Positions 47,686-56,031 of a stretch of 64,000 nt of DNA are shown piece by piece (positions within the stretch are counted from its first letter, which is position 1; every line of letters begins with the position of its first letter). Under the pieces are notes generated by a model. That model was not told the DNA's origin, did not search any database, and was given only the letters and a program-made list of their open reading frames with translations. This DNA is from an uncultured Cellulophaga sp. (GTDB taxonomy: Bacteria > Bacteroidota > Bacteroidia > Flavobacteriales > Flavobacteriaceae). The stretch lies in assembly GCA_947492955.1 (NCBI GenBank), contig CANLOV010000005.1, positions 1 through 64,000 on the forward strand, in the 5' to 3' direction. Both the position numbers and the translations under genes were made by a program.

Positions 47686-48354
47686 TTATTTACGAACGGC
47701 TTTAATTATATCTAAAGCTGCTTTTACGTCTTTTTCTAATTTTGCGTAATCTTTGTTTGCTATAATGTCTTTAGAAATTAATTTAGACCCCATACCAACA
47801 CAAGTAACACCAGCATTAAACCAACCAGATAAGTTTTCTTCTGTTGGTGCAACACCACCTGTAGGCATAATACTTGTCCAAGGGCAAGGTCCTTTAATAC
47901 CTTTTACAAAGTTTGGTCCGTATAAATCTCCAGGGAATAATTTTACAATTTCGCATCCAAGCTCTTCTGCTCTAGCTATTTCTGTTAAAGAACCACAACC
48001 AGGAGACCATAGTACTTTTTTTCTGTTACAAGCAATGGCAATATCTTCTCTTAATACAGGAGTTACAATAAAGTTAGCTCCTAAAGCCATATATAAAGAT
48101 GCTGCACCAGCATCGGTAATAGAACCAACACCCATTATCATTCCAGGTAATTCTGCAACAGCATATTTTGTTAATTCTCCAAAAACTTCGTGAGCAAAAT
48201 CTCCACGAGCAGTGAACTCCATTAAACGAGCACCACCATCGTAACAAGCTTTTAATACTTTTTTACTTAATTCTAAATCACTATTAAAAAACAAAGGAAT
48301 CATCCCTGTTTCTTTCATTGCCGTAGCAACTTCTATTCTTGTAAATTGTGCCAT
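47686..48354 (-). CDS. eda: KDPG aldolase (2-keto-3-deoxy-6-phosphogluconate aldolase)
   Basis: A 222-residue class I aldolase that splits KDPG into pyruvate and glyceraldehyde 3-phosphate. Glu 46 (LMEFTARG) and Schiff-base Lys 138 (EIVKLFPGD) are the expected catalytic residues; IMPTGGVAPT is the phosphate site. With the adjacent KDG kinase it completes the Entner-Doudoroff-type lower end of the hexuronate route. A small hairpin at about 48366-48391 separates it from the kinase gene. Confidence 0.92.
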   Translation of the reverse strand: MAQFTRIEVATAMKETGMIPLFFNSDLELSKKVLKACYDGGARLMEFTARGDFAHEVFGELTKYAVAELPGMIMGVGSITDAGAASLYMALGANFIVTPVLREDIAIACNRKKVLWSPGCGSLTEIARAEELGCEIVKLFPGDLYGPNFVKGIKGPCPWTSIMPTGGVAPTEENLSGWFNAGVTCVGMGSKLISKDIIANKDYAKLEKDVKAALDIIKAVRK

Positions 48355-48365
48355 AATTTTATTTT

Positions 48366-48391
48366 AAACCCTTCCTCGAAAGGAAGAGTTT
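48366..48391 (-). other. Intercistronic hairpin in the sugar operon
   Basis: An AACCCTTCCT / AGGAAGAGTT inverted repeat with a short loop (one mismatch) lies between the KDG kinase and KDPG aldolase genes. No T run follows on the minus strand, so it may be a processing or stabilising structure rather than a terminator. Confidence 0.4.
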
Positions 48392-48420
48392 TTAAATTAA
48401 TATTGTTGTTATAAAAAGTA

Positions 48421-49467
48421 TTAACGAGCTACTCTACCAGAAGCATCACCACCCATTAATTTTTCTACTTCAGCAACTGTTGCTAAGTTAGCATCACCTT
48501 TAATAGTATGCTTTAAACAAGAAGCCGCAACTGCAAAATCTAATGCATTTTGGTCATCTTCTGGGTATTTTAATAATCCGTAGATTAATCCACCCATGAA
48601 AGAATCTCCACCACCAACTCTATCAACGATATCTGTTATTTGGTACTGACGTGTTTGGAATAATGTTTTACCATCATATAAAACCCCTGCCCATGTGTTA
48701 TGAGATGCAGAGATAGAACCTCTTAATGTTGTAATTACCTTTTTAGCTTTAGGGAATTTTTTCATCATTTGCTCACATACAGATAAGAAAGCTTCTGCTT
48801 TTACATTGTGTCCTTCTGTTTGTACGCTAATTCCTTCTGGCTTAATTCCAAAGTGCATTTCTGCATCTTCTTCGTTTCCTAAAACGATATCACAGTAAGA
48901 AGTTAATTCTGTCATAATCGCTTCTCTATGTGCATCATCACAGAACTTCCATAATTTTGCTCTATAGTTTAAGTCTGTAGAAATAGTAATACCTTTAGCA
49001 CTAGCTGCTTTTACTGCTTCTAAACAAACATCTGCAGAACCTTGAGAAATTGCAGGAGTAATTCCTGTCCAGTGGAACCATTCAACACCATCGAAAATAG
49101 CATCCCAATCAATCATACCAGATTCAATTTCTGCCATTGCAGAATGTGCACGGTCATAAACTACTTTAGATCCTCTAGATACAGCACCTGTTTCAAGGAA
49201 ATAGATTCCTAAACGGTCTCCACCGTAAACAATTTTATCTACGCCTACACCTCTTTTACGCATTTCCATCATAGCACACTCGCCAATGTCATTTTTTGGC
49301 AAACGTGTTACAAAATCTACATCTACTCCGTAGTTTGCAAGAGATACAGCAACGTTAGATTCTCCACCACCATATATAGCGTCGAAATTGTTAGCTTGTG
49401 AAAATCTTAAGAATCCTTGTGGAGCCAATCTTAACATGATTTCTCCAAATGTTACTACTTTACCCAT
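48421..49467 (-). CDS. kdgK: 2-keto-3-deoxygluconate kinase (PfkB family)
   Basis: A 348-residue ribokinase-like enzyme that phosphorylates KDG to KDPG. VTFGEIMLRLAPQGFLRFSQ and AIYGGGESNVAVSLANYGVDV are the KDG-kinase-like N-terminus; the ATP/anion-hole motif is DRVGGGDSFMGGLIYGL near residue 285, with GGGD replacing GAGD but keeping the catalytic Asp. Its order with the aldolase, uxaA and uxaB fits one pathway. Confidence 0.9.
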   Translation of the reverse strand: MGKVVTFGEIMLRLAPQGFLRFSQANNFDAIYGGGESNVAVSLANYGVDVDFVTRLPKNDIGECAMMEMRKRGVGVDKIVYGGDRLGIYFLETGAVSRGSKVVYDRAHSAMAEIESGMIDWDAIFDGVEWFHWTGITPAISQGSADVCLEAVKAASAKGITISTDLNYRAKLWKFCDDAHREAIMTELTSYCDIVLGNEEDAEMHFGIKPEGISVQTEGHNVKAEAFLSVCEQMMKKFPKAKKVITTLRGSISASHNTWAGVLYDGKTLFQTRQYQITDIVDRVGGGDSFMGGLIYGLLKYPEDDQNALDFAVAASCLKHTIKGDANLATVAEVEKLMGGDASGRVAR

Positions 49468-49503
49468 TTTTAATTTATATTTAGTTTTAGTTGTGAACTT
49501 AAT

Positions 49504-50517
49504 TTAAGATTGAAAACTAACAGTTGCTTTAATAACACCTGTTTCTGGTTTTAACCAGCTATCAAAATTTTCTATCATTTCTGTATAAGGGACATTGTGT
49601 GTAATGAAAGATGCAGTTGGAAACTGATCTAGAACACTAATTACGTGCTCAAAATCTTCTGTTGTAGCATTACGACTACACATTAATGTCATTTCTTTAG
49701 CATGTACTGCTGGGTGATTATAAGTTAGCTCTCCTTTAGATAGGCCTACTAAAATAAATCTACCACCGTGAGACATATATGAAGGACCACTTTCTAAGGC
49801 TCCCTTATGTCCGGAAGCATCGAAAACGGCAGTACATAAATCTCCATTTGTAATATCAGTAATTTGTTTTATGGGATCATTACCAACATTTACGGTATAA
49901 TCTACACCTATTTTTTCTTTGGCATATTGTAAACGTTGTTCGTTCATATCCATAGCAATTACCTTTGCTCCTGCTATTTGTGCTAATTTCATAATTCCGA
50001 TACCAATAGGTCCGCAACCAACAACAGCTACAATTTCACCAGGCTGTATTGCAGCTCTTCTAACAGCATGCGCACCAATAGCTAATGGCTCTACAATTGC
50101 CATTTGATCGTTAGATAAATTGTTTGCGGGTAATAAAATATCTGCAGGCACAGTAATTTGCTCTTGCATACCACCATCTGTGTGTACACCTAGAACTTTA
50201 ATATTGGTACAACAATTTGTTTTTCCGTTAGTGCAAGCAATACATTCGTTACAGCTTACATAAGGCATTATTACCACTTTATCGCCTGCTTTTATTCCTC
50301 TTTTATTTTCGCCAATTTCTATAACTTCAGTAGCCAGTTCATGACCAAGAATTCTTGGATAAGTAAAAAAAGCTTGGTTGCCAGCATACGCATGTAAATC
50401 TGTACCACAGATACCTACTTTGTTAACCTGTAATAAAGCTTCGTTTTCTTTTCTAACAGGAGCTTCTTTTTCTTTTAATAAAAATTCTCCAGGTTTTTCG
50501 CAAACAATGTATTTCAT
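49504..50517 (-). CDS. Zinc-dependent medium-chain dehydrogenase, probably L-galactonate 5-dehydrogenase
   Basis: A 337-residue medium-chain dehydrogenase. The catalytic-zinc residues are in GICGTDLHAY and LGHELATEVIE; the structural-zinc cysteines are in CNECIACTNGKTNCC; the NAD fold is VAVVGCGPIGIGIMKLAQIAG. E. coli YjjN (LgoD) in the same family oxidises L-galactonate to D-tagaturonate. Since tagaturonate reductase, KDG kinase and a sugar lactonase are encoded next to it, that activity is the best fit. First gene of the operon, just downstream of the two operators. Sorbitol/threonine-type activity cannot be excluded. Confidence 0.7.
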   Translation of the reverse strand: MKYIVCEKPGEFLLKEKEAPVRKENEALLQVNKVGICGTDLHAYAGNQAFFTYPRILGHELATEVIEIGENKRGIKAGDKVVIMPYVSCNECIACTNGKTNCCTNIKVLGVHTDGGMQEQITVPADILLPANNLSNDQMAIVEPLAIGAHAVRRAAIQPGEIVAVVGCGPIGIGIMKLAQIAGAKVIAMDMNEQRLQYAKEKIGVDYTVNVGNDPIKQITDITNGDLCTAVFDASGHKGALESGPSYMSHGGRFILVGLSKGELTYNHPAVHAKEMTLMCSRNATTEDFEHVISVLDQFPTASFITHNVPYTEMIENFDSWLKPETGVIKATVSFQS

Positions 50518-50565
50518 GAACGTATGGTATATCTTAATTTTTTAAAAAATCGTTTTCTTGTTTTA

Positions 50566-50581
50566 GTTCAATCGATTGAAC
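50566..50581. promoter_or_regulatory. LacI-type operator 1
   Basis: Perfect palindrome GTTCAATCGATTGAAC with the central CG typical of LacI-family operators, 49 bp upstream of the operon start. It shares the half-site GTTCAA with operator 2, 150 bp away. Confidence 0.8.
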
Positions 50582-50714
50582 ATTTTTTCTTAAAAGAAAG
50601 GATAACGTTTAACTATCCTTTGATAACGACACATAAAAAAACACTTAAACCCCATATTTTATTGGGGAACAAGCATTTTTATAAGTTTTGTTTAGTTTGA
50701 AAAAAATATGTTTC

Positions 50715-50736
50715 TTTGTTCAAACGTTTGAACAAA
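50715..50736. promoter_or_regulatory. LacI-type operator 2
   Basis: Perfect 22-bp palindrome with core GTTCAAACGTTTGAAC, 13 bp upstream of the lacI-type regulator start. It would allow autoregulation and, with operator 1, DNA looping across the divergent promoters. Confidence 0.8.
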
Positions 50737-50749
50737 TATAGAAAAAAGT

Positions 50750-51790
50750 TTGGGAAACAAAAAAGTTACGATAAAAGATATTGCTAATGTTTTAGGTATA
50801 ACGCCTTCTGCAGTTTCTAAAGCACTTAATAATCACCCTAGAATTAGTGAGAAAACAAAAGTTGCGGTAGAGCAAATTGCAAAGAATCTTAATTACCAAC
50901 CCAATCATTTAGCCAGTGCTTTACGAAAAGGAAAAAGTAATTTAGTGGGGGTTATAGTTCCTTTAACTAACAGTAACTTTTTTTCGTCCGTTGTTCAAAA
51001 TATAGAAGAGGTTTTAAATAAGAAGGGCTATAATATTATAATTACCCAGTCTAACGAATCGTATAAAAAGGAATGTAGTAATATAGATACCTTATTGTAT
51101 ACGCAAGTAGATGGTATTATTGCTTCTATGGCTAATGAGACTACTAAATTAACACACTATAAGAAAATAAAATCTAAGGGAGTTCCTTTAATTTTGTTTG
51201 ATAGAGGAGAGAACGATTTAGGAGTAGATTATATTGGGATTGATGATTACAAAAGTAGTCAGTTAGTTATAGAACATCTGGTAGCTCAAAAATGCAAAAG
51301 AATAGCACATATTGCAGGGTATAGCCATACTAGAATTTATAAAAATAGAATTAGAGGTTACAAAGATGCTTTAGAGAAAAATGCATTACCTATTGAAAAA
51401 GAGTTGATATTAGAAACAAGTCTTACACTAGAAGAGGGAAGAAAAAAGATGGAATTATTATTGCAACTTCCTAATAGACCAGATGCTGTATATGTTGCGG
51501 GCGATTATGCAGCTTTAGGAGCTTTACAAGTATTAAAAGAACACAATATTAAAGTACCAGAGGAAATTGCATTGGTTGGTTTTAGTGATGAGCCTTTTAC
51601 TTCTTTAATAACGCCTTCGATTTCTACAATAAATCAACATAGTGAACAGATAGGAAAATTAGCAGCAGAAACTTTTTTAGAGCGAATAGAAGACCCTAAT
51701 TGGAAGCCTGTTCTAAATAAAATAATATTAGAACCAGAATTAGTGGTAAGAGAATCGTCAGATAAATTGGGTTTACTTAAAAAACAATAG
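50750..51790 (+). CDS. LacI-family transcriptional regulator of the sugar operon
   Basis: A 346-residue repressor read from a TTG start (TTG GGA AAC) that places the helix-turn-helix at the very N-terminus: KKVTIKDIANVLGITPSAVSKALN with hinge HLASALRKG near residues 50-60. The rest is a periplasmic-binding-protein-like effector domain (LVGVIVPLTNSNFFSSVV, GFSDEPFTSLITPSIST). Divergent from the operon with two palindromes between, so it probably represses it until an L-galactose-pathway intermediate binds. It overlaps the end of the convergent permease gene by 18 bp. Confidence 0.9.
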   Translation: MGNKKVTIKDIANVLGITPSAVSKALNNHPRISEKTKVAVEQIAKNLNYQPNHLASALRKGKSNLVGVIVPLTNSNFFSSVVQNIEEVLNKKGYNIIITQSNESYKKECSNIDTLLYTQVDGIIASMANETTKLTHYKKIKSKGVPLILFDRGENDLGVDYIGIDDYKSSQLVIEHLVAQKCKRIAHIAGYSHTRIYKNRIRGYKDALEKNALPIEKELILETSLTLEEGRKKMELLLQLPNRPDAVYVAGDYAALGALQVLKEHNIKVPEEIALVGFSDEPFTSLITPSISTINQHSEQIGKLAAETFLERIEDPNWKPVLNKIILEPELVVRESSDKLGLLKKQ

Positions 51791-52525
51791 AATTGCCCCT
51801 ATTGCGGTGAGAATTAATATCATTTTACGATAAAACTGTTCTTTAATAATTTTTACCAATCTAAAACCTAAAAACAGCCCTACTAAAATACCAGGAAGCA
51901 ATTTTAAGTTTATAATAATAGTATCTGGTGTTATAGTTTTCCAAATAAAAAAATGAAAAGGTAATTTAATTACATTAACAATTAGGAATAACCAAGCGGC
52001 AGTACCAATAAATTCGTTTTTAGGAAGTCGCATTGCTAAAAAGAAAATATTAGAAAAAGCACCAGCCAAATTCCCAATCATAGTCGTTATTCCGGTCATA
52101 ATTCCTACTGATCCAGCAAAAGCCCAATGTGTTGGTACTACTTTAGATTTTTTTTGATCCCACCAAAACATCATAATAACACTACCAAGAATAATGATAG
52201 CCATACTAATTTTAAAACTTTTTTCAGGCAGGTCTTTACCAATACCAACGCCAATAATGAGTCCTGCTATAATCCATGGTAGAAATTTTATAATGTATTT
52301 CCACTGTGTGTGCCTGTTATAGTAAATAACAGCAAATAAATCGCATATAACCAATAAAGGAACTAATAAGCCTGTGGACTCTTTAGCGCCAAAAGCAAGA
52401 GCCATTAAAGCAACAGAAACAATACCGATTCCTTTAATACCTGCCTTAGAAACCCCGGTTATAAGAGCTGCTAGGAAAGCCAAAAGCCAAGAAGAGAAGG
52501 AAAGTTCTAGGAAGTTTGTTGGCAC
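51773..52525 (-). CDS. TauE/SafE-family anion permease
   Basis: A 250-residue inner-membrane protein with about eight helices (LAFLAALITGVSKAGIKGIGIVSV, GFRLVKIIKEQFYRKMILILTAIGAILLFF). The family exports sulfite, sulfoacetate or related anions. Lying next to a sugar locus with a sulfatase, it might export sulfite or sulfate-derived anions, but the substrate is unproven. Convergent with and overlapping the LacI gene; divergent from the symporter gene. Confidence 0.85.
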   Translation of the reverse strand: MPTNFLELSFSSWLLAFLAALITGVSKAGIKGIGIVSVALMALAFGAKESTGLLVPLLVICDLFAVIYYNRHTQWKYIIKFLPWIIAGLIIGVGIGKDLPEKSFKISMAIIILGSVIMMFWWDQKKSKVVPTHWAFAGSVGIMTGITTMIGNLAGAFSNIFFLAMRLPKNEFIGTAAWLFLIVNVIKLPFHFFIWKTITPDTIIINLKLLPGILVGLFLGFRLVKIIKEQFYRKMILILTAIGAILLFFK

Positions 52526-52550
52526 AATACATTTGTGTTATTAGAATGAG

Positions 52551-52585
52551 CGCCAAAGGTATCTTAAAAAATAATACCTTTAGCG
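52551..52585 (+). other. Hairpin in the leader of the symporter gene
   Basis: CGCCAAAGGTAT / ATACCTTTAGCG stem (one mismatch) with an 11-base A-rich loop, 33 bp before the symporter start. No T run follows, so a regulatory or processing role is more likely than termination. Confidence 0.4.
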
Positions 52586-52618
52586 AGCATCATATAAAGT
52601 TTAAATTAAAATTAACTA

Positions 52619-54451
52619 ATGAGTTTAAGCACTTTAGATTACAGTATAATTATAGTTTTTTTTGCCATAATACTAGCCATAGGAATTGTTGTTTCTAAAA
52701 AATCAGGAAAAGATACTTCAGAATATTTTTTATCGGGTCGTAATATGCCTTGGTGGTTATTAGGTTTTTCTATGGTGGCTACTACTTTTTCTACAGATAC
52801 CCCCAATTTGGTGGCAGATTTGGTGAGAACTAATGGTGTTTCTGGAAATTGGGTATGGTGGGCTTTTTTACTTACAGGATTATTAACCGTATTTGTATAT
52901 GCTAAGTTATGGCGAAAGTCAAATGTAACTACAGATATGGAGTTTTATGAGCTTAGATATGGCGGCAAACCTGCAGAATTTCTTAGAGGTTTTAGAGCGG
53001 TATATTTAGGTGTTATATTTAATGTTTTAGCAATGGCAGGAGTTACTTTAGCTGCTATAAAAATTGGACAAGTTATGCTGGGCTTGTCTCCAATGGTTAC
53101 GGTAGGTGTTGCAGGAACAATAACAGTATTGTTTAGTGCTATTGGCGGGTTTAGAGGGGTAGTTTATACTGATTTTGTATTGTTTTTTGTAGCTATAATT
53201 GGTTCTGTAGGAGCTGCATATTATTTAGTTAATCTTCCAGAAATTGGTGGCGTTACTAATTTAATAGCACATGAAAACGTAGTAGGTAAATTATCATTAC
53301 TTCCAGATTTTTCAGATACGGAAGCTTTAATAGGGATTTTAATTATCCCTTTGGCGGTACAATGGTGGAGTTCTTGGTATCCAGGTTCGGAACCCGGAGG
53401 AGGAGGTTATATAGCACAGCGTATGTTGGCAGCAAAAAATGAGAACCATGCCATAGGGGCAACGTTCTTTTTTAATATTATGCATTATGCATTGCGCCCT
53501 TGGCCATGGATTTTGGTAGCTTTAGCCTCTTTAGTTTTGTACCCAGATATTGCTAGTATAAAGGAAGCATTTCCGAATATTGAAGAGAGTAAATTAGGAG
53601 AAGATTTAGCCTATTCTGCAATGCTAACTAAATTGCCAAGCGGGCTTTTAGGACTGGTAATGGCTTCTTTAGGTGCTGCTTATATGTCTACCATTTCCAC
53701 ACATTTAAATTGGGGGTCATCATATATTGTAAATGATTTTTATAAACAACAAGTAAATAAAAGCGCCACGGAAAGAGAATTGGTAAATGTGGGGCGTTTA
53801 TCCACGCTTTTGCTAATGGTTATTAGCACTTTTATAGCATTAATGTTAACAAACGCAGCACAGCTTTTCGATATTATATTAATGTTTGGAGCAGGTACGG
53901 GGCTTATTTTTATTTTACGTTGGTTCTGGTGGCGAATTAATGCTTGGAGTGAAATATCGGCTATGTTTTCTTCAGGATTTATTTCTATAATACTAGCATT
54001 TACATCATTAGGGAATATATTATTTGATACAAAAAATATAAGCGGAGATATAGTAGAAGGATTGATGCCTGCTTGGGCAAAATTTCCCATTATTGTTTTA
54101 ATAACTACTATTATTTGGGTCGTTGTAACGTTTATTACGCAACCAGAAACAAAACAAACACTAAATAGTTTTTACAAACAAACACAACCAGGCGGCCCAG
54201 GATGGAAAAAGGTAGTAGCACAAGCTAAGACAGATGGAAATTCTATTATAGATAAAAAAGAAAAATGGTCTGTACCCTCTGGGATAATAGCAATGTTATT
54301 AGGTTGCATTTTAGTATATGGCTGTTTGTTTGCTACGGGGAATTGGATTTATGGAAATTATAGTTTAGCAATAGGATTAACGATAACAGTAATAGTATCA
54401 GGTTTTTTATTGGTAAAAGTTTGGAATAAGATGAAGGATAACGTTTTGTAA
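52619..54451 (+). CDS. Sodium/solute symporter (SSS family)
   Basis: A 610-residue inner-membrane protein with about fourteen helices. LSGRNMPWWLLGFSMVATTFSTDTP is the usual SSS motif at residues 36-60, and GAAYMSTISTHLNWGSSYIVND is the later conserved one. A long C-terminal cytosolic loop precedes the last two helices. The family takes up sugars, sialic acids and other solutes with sodium; here probably a sugar of the neighbouring pathway. It starts 93 bp from the divergent TauE gene. Confidence 0.88.
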   Translation: MSLSTLDYSIIIVFFAIILAIGIVVSKKSGKDTSEYFLSGRNMPWWLLGFSMVATTFSTDTPNLVADLVRTNGVSGNWVWWAFLLTGLLTVFVYAKLWRKSNVTTDMEFYELRYGGKPAEFLRGFRAVYLGVIFNVLAMAGVTLAAIKIGQVMLGLSPMVTVGVAGTITVLFSAIGGFRGVVYTDFVLFFVAIIGSVGAAYYLVNLPEIGGVTNLIAHENVVGKLSLLPDFSDTEALIGILIIPLAVQWWSSWYPGSEPGGGGYIAQRMLAAKNENHAIGATFFFNIMHYALRPWPWILVALASLVLYPDIASIKEAFPNIEESKLGEDLAYSAMLTKLPSGLLGLVMASLGAAYMSTISTHLNWGSSYIVNDFYKQQVNKSATERELVNVGRLSTLLLMVISTFIALMLTNAAQLFDIILMFGAGTGLIFILRWFWWRINAWSEISAMFSSGFISIILAFTSLGNILFDTKNISGDIVEGLMPAWAKFPIIVLITTIIWVVVTFITQPETKQTLNSFYKQTQPGGPGWKKVVAQAKTDGNSIIDKKEKWSVPSGIIAMLLGCILVYGCLFATGNWIYGNYSLAIGLTITVIVSGFLLVKVWNKMKDNVL

Positions 54452-54473
54452 TTAAAAAGAACCCTTTTGTTTA

Positions 54474-55346
54474 ATGAGTAATCTTATAAAAATAGAGTCG
54501 TATTCCGTTCCTTTATTAAAAGATAAAATACGCTTATCTGATTTTCCTGCGGGTACATTTACAAAACTTACTTCTCGTAAAAGTTTTAAAAATGCCATAA
54601 AAAAAGGATTGGTTTATGTAGATGGTAAAAAAGGGTCTACAGGGAGTTATATTTATGGAGGAGAAATTATAACAATTTATAAAGACTCTAGTATAAGCAA
54701 AAAACCAGAAATTAATATAAAGTTAGAAGTGCTTTTTGAGGACGACTATTTAGCTATAGTAAATAAACCAGCAGGTATTGTAGTGAGTGGTAATAAAAAA
54801 TGGACTTTAGAAAATGCTTTACAAGGGAATTTAAAAAAGAGTTCCCAGCCCAATGCTTTAGCCCCAGAGCCTATACATCGTTTAGATTATCCTACTAGTG
54901 GCGTTTTACTAATAGGAAAAACAGCAAGCTCAATTCAGCAGTTAAATACGTTATTTAAGAATCGTACCATAGAAAAAACATACGCAGCAGTAACTATTAA
55001 ACAAATGCAATCTAAAGGTGTTATTACTACTAATATTGATGAAAAAACAGCAAAAAGCACTTATAAAGTAATAGAAACTATAGCATCGCCAAAGTATAAT
55101 TTTTTAAACCTAGTAGAACTAAAACCGCATACTGGGAGAAATCACCAACTAAGAAAACATATGGCAGAAATAGGAAGTCCTATTTTTGGAGATTTATTAT
55201 ACGGAATAGAAGGCTTTATACTAAAAGGAAAAGGCTTGTATTTACATGCTAAAAGTTTACAATTTAAACACCCTATTTCAGGAGAAAATATATTTGTTGA
55301 GGTAGCTCCGCCAAAAAAGTTTGAGAAGTTGTTTGGGAAATTATAG
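54474..55346 (+). CDS. RluA-family pseudouridine synthase
   Basis: A 290-residue RNA-modification enzyme. An S4-like N-terminal part (residues about 20-75) precedes the catalytic domain; IHRLDYPTSGVLLIGKT holds the catalytic aspartate near residue 143, and LKPHTGRNHQLRKHMAEIG SP is the conserved final motif. It converts uridine to pseudouridine in rRNA or tRNA; which site cannot be told. It starts 22 bp after the symporter gene but is probably unrelated in function. Confidence 0.9.
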   Translation: MSNLIKIESYSVPLLKDKIRLSDFPAGTFTKLTSRKSFKNAIKKGLVYVDGKKGSTGSYIYGGEIITIYKDSSISKKPEINIKLEVLFEDDYLAIVNKPAGIVVSGNKKWTLENALQGNLKKSSQPNALAPEPIHRLDYPTSGVLLIGKTASSIQQLNTLFKNRTIEKTYAAVTIKQMQSKGVITTNIDEKTAKSTYKVIETIASPKYNFLNLVELKPHTGRNHQLRKHMAEIGSPIFGDLLYGIEGFILKGKGLYLHAKSLQFKHPISGENIFVEVAPPKKFEKLFGKL

Positions 55347-55382
55347 CGTTATTAATGTTAATTAACACGGCATATGGGAGGT

Positions 55383-55973
55383 TTATTCCTTTAACTCCAT
55401 TAACCTAGAAACATATTTACCAATAACATCAAACTCTAAATTTACAACAGTTCCAATTTTGTAAGAATTAAAACGGGTGTGTTCATAAGTATAAGGTATA
55501 ATAGCAACACTAAAACCATTTTTAGTAGAATTTACAACCGTTAAACTAGTACCATCTATTGTAATAGAACCTTTTTCTATGGTTACATTATTTAAAGAGC
55601 TATCATAATTAAAAGTAAAAAACCAACTCCCATCTTTAAATTCAATATTAGAACAAGTACCAGTTTGGTCTACATGGCCTTGCACAATATGCCCATCTAA
55701 TCTAGCGCCTAAAATCATGGCACGTTCTAAATTTACAGCATCGCCTACTTTTAAGGTATTAAGGTTTGTTTTTTGCAGTGTTTCATCAATAGCTGTAACC
55801 GTATAATTATCACCATTTAAAGCAATAACAGTTAAGCAAACTCCATTGTGAGCTACACTTTGGTCTATTTTTAACTCTGGTGTTAAAGAAGATTTTATGG
55901 TAAGATGTAAGTTTGTATTTTCTTGCTCCAATTCTTTTACTTCTCCTAAAGTTTCAATAATTCCGGTAAACAT
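55383..55973 (-). CDS. ribE: Riboflavin synthase, alpha subunit
   Basis: A 196-residue enzyme that converts two 6,7-dimethyl-8-ribityllumazines into riboflavin. It consists of two lumazine-binding repeats: MFTGIIETLGEV and VAHNGVCLTVI in the first half, RLDGHIVQGHVDQTGT and ITIDGTSLTVVN in the second. Length is normal. Divergent from pdxA across 58 bp. Confidence 0.95.
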   Translation of the reverse strand: MFTGIIETLGEVKELEQENTNLHLTIKSSLTPELKIDQSVAHNGVCLTVIALNGDNYTVTAIDETLQKTNLNTLKVGDAVNLERAMILGARLDGHIVQGHVDQTGTCSNIEFKDGSWFFTFNYDSSLNNVTIEKGSITIDGTSLTVVNSTKNGFSVAIIPYTYEHTRFNSYKIGTVVNLEFDVIGKYVSRLMELKE

Positions 55974-56031
55974 GTATCGTATAAATTAAGTAGTTTTGCA
56001 ACGTAAATTTAGACATAAAGGGATAGATAAC

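Noticed and set aside
39580-50517. Pure L-fucose pathway interpretation
   Set aside because: It leaves tagaturonate reductase, KDG kinase and KDPG aldolase without a role; L-galactose explains all genes, although L-fucose may be a side substrate.
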